Positions 35,901 through 43,540 of a stretch of 64,000 nucleotides of DNA are shown here, one piece after another. The notes beneath the pieces were generated by a model. It searched no databases, was not told the DNA's origin, and saw only the letters and a list, made by a program, of their open reading frames with translations. How positions within the stretch are numbered: the first letter of the stretch is position 1; the number at the start of each line of letters is the position of its first letter. A program made the translations under genes and the position numbers. The DNA comes from Candidatus Altarchaeales archaeon (GTDB lineage: Archaea > Altiarchaeota > Altiarchaeia > IMC4 > SCGC-AAA252-I15), in assembly GCA_014727915.1 (NCBI GenBank), contig WJMO01000006.1, forward strand, positions 408,762 through 472,761, written 5' to 3'.

Positions 35901-35997
35901 TGCCGCCGGCGAGATTTGAACTCGCGACACCTCGGTTTCTACGCATTCGAGTTTTTGCGCTTCAGCCGAGTGCTCTCCCAGTCTGAGCTACAGCGGC
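35901..35997 (-). tRNA. tRNA-Phe(GAA) with a 23-base intron
   Basis: Read on the minus strand: acceptor 5' strand GCCGCTG pairs with CGGCGGC (one G.U), then D arm GCTC...GAGC, anticodon stem CTCGG with CCGAG, loop CT-GAA-G, and T arm GCGAG-TTCAAAT-CTCGC. The discriminator base is A; CCA is not encoded. The anticodon GAA reads Phe codons. Between G37 and A38 lie 23 extra bases (35937-35959), the usual archaeal intron position, with an internal CGCA/TGCG pairing. Exact splice sites need the bulge-helix-bulge check. Confidence 0.95.
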
Positions 35998-36039
35998 GAT
36001 TTGTGAATTGGCTGGAGTGTTATTTGTAGGTTTGTTTGG

Positions 36040-36047
36040 TATAAAAG
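36040..36047 (+). promoter_or_regulatory. TATA box for the gene at 36070
   Basis: TATAAAAG centred about 27 bases before the GTG at 36070. This fixes the start of the following gene as a leaderless GTG rather than the TTG at 36049, which lies too close to the box. Confidence 0.55.
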
Positions 36048-36069
36048 TTTGTCATTCGGATATTTTAAC

Positions 36070-36825
36070 GTGGCTCGTCAGTTGGAGTTTTGGGACCGGC
36101 GAACAGGGGGGCACAGTGATGATGCGCTGCGCTTGATTGAGGAGTTGAGGGAAGGAAAGGTCGAGGACATGGGGCCCATAATGGATGGGGAGGCGATCGT
36201 CGGCCGGGAGTGGGTTTTCGGGATTGGAAAGAGCAGGGTTGCGTTGAGGATGCGAGTCGACAAAGAGGGGAGTAGTGGGGAGTCACCGGCTTATGTGTTC
36301 ACAATGAGGGATGCAGTCAGGTATCCGATAGCCGAGGAAGAGGGCGGCCCATACAGGTTGTTGGTCGACAGGAAGGACGAAAGCCCTGTTGAGGTGCCTG
36401 TGATGTTCGCGGGAAGCATAAAGTTGAGGAGGGGAAGCGGTTGGGAGGGCAGCCAACAGCCGAACACATGGGACATGGAAGTCACCCTACCGAACGGCCT
36501 CAAAGATCTTGACGAAGACAAAGCCACCCTTTCAAGGGCCGCGTTAAAGAGGTTGGCTAACGTCTGCGATAGCAGGGCAAAGAAGATATGGGCCGGCACC
36601 GAGAGGAAGCCAGCCATAGTCTGCAGATACAGTGAAGAAAGCCCCGGGGGGGATGAACGAACGGAATTTCTCACCGATGTTCTTGGATTCAGGGAGATAT
36701 ATCGGCTTGGGGGTAGCCAGAAGGGCATGACAAGGGAGGACGACATAGGCGACCAGGTGACGCTAATCTACAACCTGAACGTAGGACCTGATAGGAGGGG
36801 AAGGCCTCCGCAAAAACCGCGGTAG
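36070..36825 (+). CDS. Hypothetical cytoplasmic protein
   Basis: A 251-residue protein of unknown family, started at GTG 36070 by TATA spacing. It is charged and mostly beta-rich in the middle (GREWVFGIGKSRVALRMRVDKEG; PVEVPVMFAGSIKLRRGSGWEG), without membrane segments or recognisable catalytic motifs. The C-terminus is a basic, Pro-rich tail (GPDRRGRPPQKPR). Convergent with eL33, four bases apart. Confidence 0.6.
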   Translation: MARQLEFWDRRTGGHSDDALRLIEELREGKVEDMGPIMDGEAIVGREWVFGIGKSRVALRMRVDKEGSSGESPAYVFTMRDAVRYPIAEEEGGPYRLLVDRKDESPVEVPVMFAGSIKLRRGSGWEGSQQPNTWDMEVTLPNGLKDLDEDKATLSRAALKRLANVCDSRAKKIWAGTERKPAIVCRYSEESPGGDERTEFLTDVLGFREIYRLGGSQKGMTREDDIGDQVTLIYNLNVGPDRRGRPPQKPR

Positions 36826-36829
36826 AAGT

Positions 36830-37087
36830 TTATTTTATCTCTGCTTTGGTGCCGACTGCCTGCCCTGGAAGGCCGGGGTTGAACTGGGCGAGGACCGCGC
36901 CCTTGCTGCCGTGGGGTTTGCTCACTTTCCCCGCCATCTTCTTCCCGGAGGAGGTGGTCCACTCAACGGTCTTGCCCACCAGCTTCTCAGCATCGTCCTT
37001 GCTTTTGCTGTCTTTGGGCTGGAGTATCATCTGATTCGTGTTCTGGGTCCTCCGACCACGCCTATAGTTAACGATAACAGCATCCAT
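36830..37087 (-). CDS. rpl35ae: Ribosomal protein eL33 (L35Ae)
   Basis: An 85-residue large-subunit protein. Landmarks include IVNYRRGRRTQ near the start, the central SGKKMAGKVSKPHGSKGAVLAQFNPGLPGQAVG, and length typical of archaeal L35Ae. Not all archaea carry this protein, so it is a useful lineage clue. Monocistronic with an AT-rich upstream region. Confidence 0.9.
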   Translation of the reverse strand: MDAVIVNYRRGRRTQNTNQMILQPKDSKSKDDAEKLVGKTVEWTTSSGKKMAGKVSKPHGSKGAVLAQFNPGLPGQAVGTKAEIK

Positions 37088-37200
37088 CTTGAGATCAAAT
37101 GGGTTTTATTATAATGCAGAGGTAGTTTAAAAAGGGCTGGTAAGTGGCGTCTTTGACACTAACTCTTTTTTAAGCTCGTTTTCATAATCTAAAACCCACG

Positions 37201-37737
37201 ATGGAGGAGATACGCTTTCACGGGCGGGGCGGCCAGGGAGCCGTCACAGCCGCCATGATACTAGCCGTCGGGGCTTTCAAGGACGGCAAGTACACTCAGG
37301 CGTTCCCCAAGTTCGGAGTGGAGCGGCGCGGCGCCCCCGTGGAGGCGTTCACCAGGATTTCTGAGGATTTCATCAGGAGGAAGAGCCAGGTATACGAGCC
37401 CAATTACCTGGTCGTCTTGGACAGCACACTGTTCGGTGCCGTTGACATAACCGCCGGTTTGAAAGAGGGCGGCATGGTCATAGTCAACACCAACCAGAGC
37501 CCGGAAGACCTTGGGCTGAAAGGTTTGAACGTGAAGACACTGGACGTTTCCAAACTCGCACTGGACATGCTAGGCAGGGACATCGTGAACACCGCCATGC
37601 TCGGAGCATTCGGGGGATTCACCGGTTTAGTATCGCTTGAAGGGCTGTTCGCTGGCGTAGACGAGCACTTCTCAGGGTCGCTGGCGGAGAAGAACAAGAA
37701 ACTCGTGGAAGAGGTTTACAATCAATCGAAAAAATAA
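37201..37737 (+). CDS. porC: 2-oxoacid (pyruvate):ferredoxin oxidoreductase gamma subunit
   Basis: A 178-residue gamma subunit of the CoA-acylating oxidoreductase. The start [12 protein letters not shown] and [17 protein letters not shown] near residue 40 are diagnostic for this subunit. First of four genes ordered gamma-delta-alpha-beta, the usual pyruvate enzyme order in archaea. A T-rich tract with TTTTTTAAG at about 37166-37174 may be the promoter. Confidence 0.95.
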   Translation: MEEIRFHGRGGQGAVTAAMILAVGAFKDGKYTQAFPKFGVERRGAPVEAFTRISEDFIRRKSQVYEPNYLVVLDSTLFGAVDITAGLKEGGMVIVNTNQSPEDLGLKGLNVKTLDVSKLALDMLGRDIVNTAMLGAFGGFTGLVSLEGLFAGVDEHFSGSLAEKNKKLVEEVYNQSKK

Positions 37738-37738
37738 G

Positions 37739-38035
37739 ATGGTCGACATAGGCAAGAAGAAGGTCGGGGACGTGGAGGTCACAACCGGTTGCGTGCTACC
37801 CAGCGACGGGAGCACCCAGAAGAACAAAACCGGCGGATGGAGGGCACTGCGTCCTGTTACGGACCATGAGAAATGCACCGCCTGCGGCATATGCTGGGTG
37901 TACTGCCCGGACGCCTCGCGGATGAAATCGGACGACGGCAAATACGACTATGTTGAAGACTACTGCAAAGGGTGCGGGATATGCGCGGACGTGTGCCCCG
38001 TCAAATGCATCGAGATGGTGGTGGAAGAGAAATGA
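37739..38035 (+). CDS. porD: 2-oxoacid:ferredoxin oxidoreductase delta (ferredoxin) subunit
   Basis: A 98-residue protein with two [4Fe-4S] motifs: CTACGICWVYC followed by P, and CKGCGICADVC followed by P. It passes electrons from the catalytic subunits to ferredoxin. Begins one base after porC. The following 91 bases before porA include a small hairpin. Confidence 0.95.
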   Translation: MVDIGKKKVGDVEVTTGCVLPSDGSTQKNKTGGWRALRPVTDHEKCTACGICWVYCPDASRMKSDDGKYDYVEDYCKGCGICADVCPVKCIEMVVEEK

Positions 38036-38094
38036 CCGTCAACTTCACAGGCATGTCAGGGTGGCTAAGCGAAGCGCGCGCCGCCCATTTTGAT

Positions 38095-38114
38095 GAAACT
38101 TTTGGAAAAGTTTC
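38095..38114 (+). promoter_or_regulatory. Hairpin between porD and porA
   Basis: GAAACTTTT and AAAAGTTTC form a 9-base stem with a 2-base loop (38095-38114), 12 bases before the porA ATG and just ahead of its purine-rich ribosome-binding site GGTGGAGGAG. No U-run follows, so it looks less like a terminator than a processing or attenuation element. Confidence 0.4.
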
Positions 38115-38126
38115 GGTGGAGGAGAA

Positions 38127-39299
38127 ATGAAGGACGTGATGGAGGCAAGCCATGCCGTGTCAGAGGCTGTGAAAGCCATCGAACCCGACGTAATAGCAGC
38201 CTACCCTATAACCCCGCAGACGCACATTGTCGAGCGGATCAGCGAGTTCGTCGCCAACGGCGAGATAAAATCAGAGTACATACGGGTTGAGAGCGAGTTC
38301 AGCGCCATATCAGCCTGCCTCGGAGCTTCAGCCGCTGGGACCCGGGCCTACACGTCAACTTCCTCCCAGGGGCTGGCGTTGATGCACGAGGTACTGTTCA
38401 TAGTCTCGGGCATGAGATTGCCAGTGTGCATGAGCGTCGTGAACAGGGCTTTGAGCGCGCCCATCAACATATGGAACGACCACCAAGACAGCATATCAGA
38501 GAGGGACACCGGGTGGATACAGTTGTACGTTGAGACCGCGCAGGAAGCCTATGACATGACCATCATGCAGCACAGGATAAGCGAAGACCCGAGGGTACTG
38601 CTTCCGTCGATGGTGTGCATGGACGGATTCACACTATCGCACGTTTACGAGGCAGCGGACATACACGACAAGAAGGACGTGGACTCGTTCCTGCCAAAGT
38701 ACAAGCCGGTTCATGCGGTGTTGGACCCGAAGGAGCCATTGACGCAGGGGCCCATCGGATTTCCAAGCCACTATATGGAGTTCAGGAGCGAACTATGCAA
38801 GGCAATCGACGGTTCGCTCGACGTCATCGAAGAGGTCATGAAGGATTACAGCAAGAAATTCCCCTGCACCATCGAGAACTCAAGACCCAAGGAATACTAC
38901 CACGTGGAAGAGCACAGGATGGAAGACGCGGACGTGGTGTTAGTCGCCATGGGATCCGTATGCGGCACCATAAAGGTCGTCATAGACGAGCTAAGGGAGA
39001 AAGGAGTCAAGGCGGGTTTGTTGAAGCTCATAACCTACAGGCCGTTCCCGGCCGAACTGCTGAAGGAAAAGCTCAAGGGTGCGGGCAAGGTCGCCGTAGT
39101 CGAGAAGGCACTTTCTCCGGGTCTTGGAGGCCCATTGTACCATGAGATATCCTCCGCCCTATACGAGTGCGAGGAAAGGCCTGAACTGAGGAACTTCATC
39201 GTGGGCTTGGGCGGGAAGGACGTGCGGCTCGACCATGTCGAGAAGATCATAGACATGACAATGAAAGGCGAAGGAAAAAGGGAGGAGTGGATGTTCTAA
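38127..39299 (+). CDS. porA: 2-oxoacid:ferredoxin oxidoreductase alpha subunit
   Basis: A 390-residue catalytic subunit of pyruvate oxidation to acetyl-CoA (or the reverse). Landmarks: AAYPITPQT near residue 27, [33 protein letters not shown] near residue 53, and [23 protein letters not shown] near residue 100, all characteristic of PorA. A strong ribosome-binding site precedes the start. It ends one base before porB. Confidence 0.95.
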   Translation: [390 protein letters not shown]

Positions 39300-39300
39300 G

Positions 39301-40215
39301 ATGGCCATACTAGGATTGGACGAGAAGGAGTATTTCGCCCGCGGGCACAGGGCATGCGCAGGATGCGGGGAGGCACTGGCCCTGAGGCTGGCCATGAAGG
39401 TGGCGGGCGAGAACACGGTCGTGGTCCAGTGCACAGGCTGCATGGAAGTGGTGTCCACACCCTACCCTGAGACCGCATGGGAGGTCCCATGGGTCCACGG
39501 AGCCTTCGAGAACAACGCCTCAATAGCATCAGGGGTCGAGAGAGCATTAAAGGTGCTCGGCAAAGAGGACGTGAACGTCATGGTCTTGGGAGGCGACGGA
39601 GGAACCTACGACATCGGATTCAGAGGACTCTCAGGCGCCTTCGAGAGAGGCCACAACATAACATACATTTGCACAGACAACGAAGCCTACATGAACACGG
39701 GGATACAGCGTAGCGGGGCGACACCATACGGGGCGTCAACCACCACGTCCCCGGCAGGGAAGGTCATACCGGGGAAGGAAGAGCAGAAGAAGGACCTGGT
39801 AAGCATAATCGCGGCTCACGGGTCGCCTTATGTGGCGACCGCGTCGGTCGGATACCACGCAGACCTCGTTAGGAAGGTGAAGACCGCGTTGGAGACGAAG
39901 GGGCCGACGTTCGTCAACATATACAGCCCCTGCGTGCCGGGTTGGAGGACCGACCCAGCCAAGAGCATCACAATCGCCAAACTAGGAGTGGAAACCGGGG
40001 CAACACCATTGTTCGAGATAATAGACGGGAAGCACGTTCTGAACATGCCCCAGAACCCGGAGAACCTCAAACCAGTGGAAGAATACCTGAAGCTCCAGGG
40101 AAGGTTCAGGCACCTGTTCAGGCCGGAGAAGAACGAGGAAATACTGTCATCCATAGAGGCGCACGCCAAAGAGAACCTTAAGAGGATAAAGGAGCTCGCG
40201 GAAAAGGGCTGCTGA
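39301..40215 (+). CDS. porB: 2-oxoacid:ferredoxin oxidoreductase beta subunit
   Basis: A 304-residue TPP-binding subunit. An N-terminal CAGCGE pair (about residue 18-23) and a later cysteine supply the [4Fe-4S] cluster. The TPP/Mg motif is GGDGGTYDIGFRGLSGAFERGHNITYICTDNEAYMNTG near residues 97-135 (split by loops). The pattern SPCVPGW near residue 210 is also typical. Last gene of the por operon; ftsZ follows after 79 bases. Confidence 0.95.
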   Translation: MAILGLDEKEYFARGHRACAGCGEALALRLAMKVAGENTVVVQCTGCMEVVSTPYPETAWEVPWVHGAFENNASIASGVERALKVLGKEDVNVMVLGGDGGTYDIGFRGLSGAFERGHNITYICTDNEAYMNTGIQRSGATPYGASTTTSPAGKVIPGKEEQKKDLVSIIAAHGSPYVATASVGYHADLVRKVKTALETKGPTFVNIYSPCVPGWRTDPAKSITIAKLGVETGATPLFEIIDGKHVLNMPQNPENLKPVEEYLKLQGRFRHLFRPEKNEEILSSIEAHAKENLKRIKELAEKGC

Positions 40216-40294
40216 AGCTATGTTTTTTAAGGTATGGTTTCAATAGTAATAGACGTTTACGTTTGTTTTTTACTACGTAAGTGGGGTGTAACTG

Positions 40295-41440
40295 ATGGAT
40301 TCGATAGTCCAGGAAGCGATTAACAAGGCGAATGCGGGAGGCAGTGAAAGTACAAGCAGACAAGGTCCCCAGGGCAGAGGCTCCGACAGCGATGAAGAGC
40401 TGCGGAGGATAGTCGAAGGGATCAAGACTTCAATAAAGGTTGTGGGCTGCGGAGGAGCAGGCTGCAACACCATAGACAGGCTGTTGGACATGGGCGTGGA
40501 AGGCGGCGAAGTCATAACAGTAAACACTGACGCACTGCACCTACTGTACTCAAAGGCCCCCAGCAAGATACTCATAGGCACCAGCGTGACAGGCGGTGTG
40601 GGAGCAGGCAACGACCCGGAGATAGGGGAACAGTGCGCTGAAGCAGATGTTGACAAGATATCAAGCGCATTGCAGGGCGCGGACCTTGTTTTCGTGACCT
40701 GCGGCCTGGGCGGAGGCACCGGAACAGGCAGCGCCCCGGTAGTCGCTGAAATCGCCAAGGAACTGCAGGCACTTACAATAGCGATCGTTACACTCCCGTT
40801 CAGCGTGGAAGGGCATGTTAGAGCAGAAAACGCGCTTAAAGGCCTTAAGAAGCTGAGGAAATACGCGGACACAGTGATAGTCATACCCAACGACCGGCTC
40901 TTGGACATAGCACCCAACCTGCCGTTGAACGCCGCTTTCAAGGTCGCGGACGAGCTGTTGAGCAACAGCGTCAAGGGAATAACGGAGATGGTCACCAAGC
41001 CAGGACTGGTCAACCTGGACTTCGCGGACGTCCGCGCAATCATGAAGGACGGCGGGACAGCGATGATAGGCTTGGGCGCCTCATCAAAGGACACGTCAAT
41101 GGAGGCGAGGAGCAGGGAGTCCGTCGAGAAGGCGCTGACATCGCCGCTGCTGGACACGGACATAAGCAACGCCGTGGGAGCGCTGATAAACATCATAGGC
41201 TCGAGGGACATGACACTGGAGGAGTCCGAGGAGATCGTGAGGATAGTCTCTGAGAGGATAAGCCCCGACGCAGAGATAATATGGGGGGCCCAGATCGAGG
41301 AAGGCCTCGAGAGGAACGTCATAAAGACGCTGCTTATTCTGTCGGGAGTCAGCGTCCCAGGCTACGAGGAGGAGCTTGAGGACAAGGTCGAACGGCATGA
41401 GGGCAAGGGAGGCGCAGACATAGGGTTAAAGAGCCTCTGA
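40295..41440 (+). CDS. ftsZ: Cell division GTPase FtsZ
   Basis: A 381-residue tubulin-like GTPase that forms the division ring. The nucleotide signature [19 protein letters not shown] is near residues 136-154, [10 protein letters not shown] near residue 49, and the T7 loop [11 protein letters not shown] near residue 240, so it should be polymerisation-competent. A 40-residue polar N-terminus precedes the fold, common in archaeal FtsZ. The upstream TTTTTTAAGG at about 40222 is a plausible TATA, and GGGTGT just before the ATG a ribosome-binding site. Confidence 0.95.
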   Translation: MDSIVQEAINKANAGGSESTSRQGPQGRGSDSDEELRRIVEGIKTSIKVVGCGGAGCNTIDRLLDMGVEGGEVITVNTDALHLLYSKAPSKILIGTSVTGGVGAGNDPEIGEQCAEADVDKISSALQGADLVFVTCGLGGGTGTGSAPVVAEIAKELQALTIAIVTLPFSVEGHVRAENALKGLKKLRKYADTVIVIPNDRLLDIAPNLPLNAAFKVADELLSNSVKGITEMVTKPGLVNLDFADVRAIMKDGGTAMIGLGASSKDTSMEARSRESVEKALTSPLLDTDISNAVGALINIIGSRDMTLEESEEIVRIVSERISPDAEIIWGAQIEEGLERNVIKTLLILSGVSVPGYEEELEDKVERHEGKGGADIGLKSL

Positions 41441-41504
41441 AACGCGGTATGAGCGTTTTAGGGAGGTTTTTATACCCTTACTTCCTTATAGTTGGAGTCA
41501 GAGT

Positions 41505-41669
41505 ATGATAGCTAAGGCCATCAGCGAGACACGGAGGATACTGAGGCTAACGAGGAAACCCAAGTCCTCTGAGTTCAACGAGAGCAGCAAGATATGCGCG
41601 GCAGGCATACTCTTGACAGGATTCGTAGGATTCATAATATTCCTGATTTTCAGGGTATTATTCGACTAA
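41505..41669 (+). CDS. secE: Preprotein translocase subunit SecE
   Basis: A 54-residue protein translated by hand from the gap between ftsZ and spt5. It has an amphipathic basic N-terminal half (RRILRLTRKPKSSEF) and a single C-terminal transmembrane helix, exactly the archaeal SecE/Sec61-gamma layout. Position immediately before spt5 (one base) is the conserved archaeal order. A TTTTTATAC sequence about 30-35 bases upstream is the likely promoter of the secE-spt5-rpl11 unit. Confidence 0.9.
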   Translation: MIAKAISETRRILRLTRKPKSSEFNESSKICAAGILLTGFVGFIIFLIFRVLFD

Positions 41670-41670
41670 A

Positions 41671-42180
41671 ATGAGCGAGAACCCGAAGATATACGCTGTG
41701 AAGGCGACCGCCGGCCAGGAGCGCGTGGTAGCCGAGCTCCTATACCGGGAGGCCAACAACAAGAGAGACATGATAAAGGCCGAGGGAGGCGCCATATACA
41801 GCGTACTATACACCACCGGACTTAAAGGATATGTTCTGGTGGAGGCGAACAGCCCGGGCGTAGTGGACGACCTCGCGAGAGAGGTTCCTAAGACAAGGGG
41901 TCTGCTATTGAAGGAGAAGGGCAACCTGGAGAGCGCCGGGATAATACCCATCGAAGACCTGGAGAAAACACTGACTCCGACTTCGATAGTCTCTGAGGTG
42001 TCTCGCGGAGACCTGATAGAGCTGATAGCCGGCCCGTTCAAGGGTGAGAAGGCCAGGGTCGCCAGGATAGACAAGGACAAGAACGAGATAACGGTAGAGT
42101 TGATCGAAGCCGCCGTCCCCATACCGGTGATAGTGAGCGGAGACGACATCAAAGTGTTGGTGAGGGAGAAGGATGACTAA
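41671..42180 (+). CDS. spt5: Transcription elongation factor Spt5 (NusG)
   Basis: A 169-residue archaeal Spt5: NGN domain first (YAVKATAGQERVVAEL, then GYVLVEANSPGVVDDL) and a KOW domain at the end (RGDLIELIAGPFKGEKARVARID). It binds the RNA polymerase clamp and promotes processivity. One base after secE and overlapping rpl11 by eight bases. Confidence 0.95.
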   Translation: MSENPKIYAVKATAGQERVVAELLYREANNKRDMIKAEGGAIYSVLYTTGLKGYVLVEANSPGVVDDLAREVPKTRGLLLKEKGNLESAGIIPIEDLEKTLTPTSIVSEVSRGDLIELIAGPFKGEKARVARIDKDKNEITVELIEAAVPIPVIVSGDDIKVLVREKDD

Positions 42181-42835
42181 GAAGGAGACAGTCAAGATAC
42201 TGGTCGACGGCGGAGCCGCCACCGCAGGACCGCCGCTAGGCCCAGCACTGGGCCCCATGGGAGTAAACGCCCAGAAGGTGGTCGAAGAGATCAACAAGGC
42301 CACGGAATCGTTCAAGGGCATGAAAGTCCCTGTGGAGGTCATAGTGGACCCCAGCACCAAGGAGTTCGAGGTCAAGATAGGCAGCCCGCCAACGTCAGCC
42401 CTACTGCTAAAGGCACTGGGCGCTGAGAAGGGAAGCGGATCAAAGGACGCGACCGGCGACCTGAGCTTCGACCAGGTCCTGGAAGTGGCCAAGGGCAAGC
42501 AGGGCAGCATACTAGCCAACAGCCTGAAAGGGGCTGTGTTGGAGATCGTAGGCACCTGCCAGAGCCTCAACATCACAATAAACGGTTTGACCCCTAAGGA
42601 GATGACAGCCGCCTTGAAGGAGGGCAAGCTGGACGACTACATCTCAGGCAAGACCGACAAGCTACCAGCACTAACACACCACGAGGAGGAGAAGGTAAAG
42701 ATCGTGGGCATGGAAGAGAGGAAACCCGAGGAGAAACCAGCAGAGGAAGAAGGGGAGACGAAGGAGGGGGAAACCCCGGAAGAAGGTAAGGAAAAGGACG
42801 ATAAAGCCCCAGAGAAGGGGGAAAAGAAGGGATAA
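42173..42835 (+). CDS. rpl11: Ribosomal protein uL11 with acidic C-terminal tail
   Basis: A 220-residue uL11, part of the GTPase-associated centre. The N-terminal domain signature GGAATAGPPLGPALGPMGVN (residues about 12-31) and the rRNA-binding C-terminal domain (to about 160) are normal. Beyond this it carries about 50 residues of Glu/Lys/Pro-rich low-complexity sequence, longer than usual for archaeal uL11. uL10 in the same cluster has a similar tail. Confidence 0.95.
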   Translation: MTKKETVKILVDGGAATAGPPLGPALGPMGVNAQKVVEEINKATESFKGMKVPVEVIVDPSTKEFEVKIGSPPTSALLLKALGAEKGSGSKDATGDLSFDQVLEVAKGKQGSILANSLKGAVLEIVGTCQSLNITINGLTPKEMTAALKEGKLDDYISGKTDKLPALTHHEEEKVKIVGMEERKPEEKPAEEEGETKEGETPEEGKEKDDKAPEKGEKKG

Positions 42836-42875
42836 TTTTTAAAGGAGTATTACGTAGTGTTTTAAGCCCGTTTCA

Positions 42876-42897
42876 CCAGCCGGCTCTATCTGGCTGG
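42876..42897 (+). promoter_or_regulatory. Leader hairpin upstream of rpl1, candidate L1 autoregulatory site
   Basis: CCAGCC (42876-42881) pairs with GGCTGG (42892-42897) around a 10-base loop, followed by GAGGGAGC just before the rpl1 ATG. TTTTTAAAGG at about 42836-42845 would start a transcript near 42868, placing the hairpin in a short leader. uL1 represses its own mRNA through such leaders in methanogens; that this one does so is inference. Confidence 0.35.
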
Positions 42898-42910
42898 GAG
42901 GGAGCAAACC

Positions 42911-43540
42911 ATGGAGAAGGATCAGATAAAACCCAAGATCGAGGACGCACTGTCCAAGAGGACAGAGCGAAAGTTCAAACAGTCAGTTGAGGTGATATTC
43001 AACTTCTCCGACGTCAACGTCGAAGGAGAGCACAAGCTGAACCTAAACGTCCAACTGCCAAGGGGAAGGGGGAAGGACGTTGAAGTGGGTGTCTTCGCCG
43101 ACGGCGACATGAACGTGCGCGCCAAGAAGGTGAGCAAGCACGTACTCAGCAAATCCGAACTGGAGGAATACGCGAAAGACAAGAGAGAGATGAGGAAGTT
43201 CGCGGGCAGATGCTACAGTTTCATAGCCCAGCCGGACCTGATGGCAACCATCGGTAAGTCCTGGGGCATCGTGTTGGGCCCGAGGGGCAAGATGCCCCAG
43301 CCGGTACCGCCCAACGCGAACATCGACGATGCCATGGAGAAGGTCAAGAACACCGTCAGGGTAAAGACCAAGAAGATGCCTAACGTCCAGGTTCCCGTGG
43401 GAACGGAGGACATGACCCCGGACGACCTTGCGGAAAACATAATGGCCGTTTACACGGCAGTAGAGCGTGTGATACACGTCGACCATATTTCCTCGGTATA
43501 TGTGAAGACGACCATGGGGGAGGCGGTGCAGATATGGTAG
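42911..43540 (+). CDS. rpl1: Ribosomal protein uL1
   Basis: A 209-residue uL1 of the archaeal type. Landmarks: the start KDQIKPKIEDALSKRTERKF, and SWGIVLGPRGKMPQPVPPNA near residues 117-136. Binds the L1 stalk of 23S rRNA and, in several archaea, its own mRNA. It has its own leader and probably its own promoter, separate from secE-spt5-rpl11. Overlaps rpl10 by seven bases. Confidence 0.96.
   Translation: MEKDQIKPKIEDALSKRTERKFKQSVEVIFNFSDVNVEGEHKLNLNVQLPRGRGKDVEVGVFADGDMNVRAKKVSKHVLSKSELEEYAKDKREMRKFAGRCYSFIAQPDLMATIGKSWGIVLGPRGKMPQPVPPNANIDDAMEKVKNTVRVKTKKMPNVQVPVGTEDMTPDDLAENIMAVYTAVERVIHVDHISSVYVKTTMGEAVQIW

Larger units (their letters stand above)
35258..35910. mobile_element. Possible small element remnant at tRNA-Phe (12-base direct repeat)
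   Basis: TTTGCCGCCGGC occurs at 35258-35269 and again at 35899-35910, where it covers the 3' end of the tRNA-Phe gene. The enclosed segment holds an AT-rich tract (about 35350-35830) with two tiny membrane ORFs and several perfect inverted repeats. A direct repeat containing a tRNA 3' end bordering an atypical island is the signature of an integrase-mediated insertion. No integrase is present; at about 640 bases this would be a relic. The repeat is short and GC-rich, so chance is possible. Confidence 0.4.

Noticed and set aside
35829..35930. Coding extension of the small membrane ORF through the tRNA 3' end
   Set aside because: It would translate two hairpins and part of tRNA-Phe; a good ATG exists at 35828.
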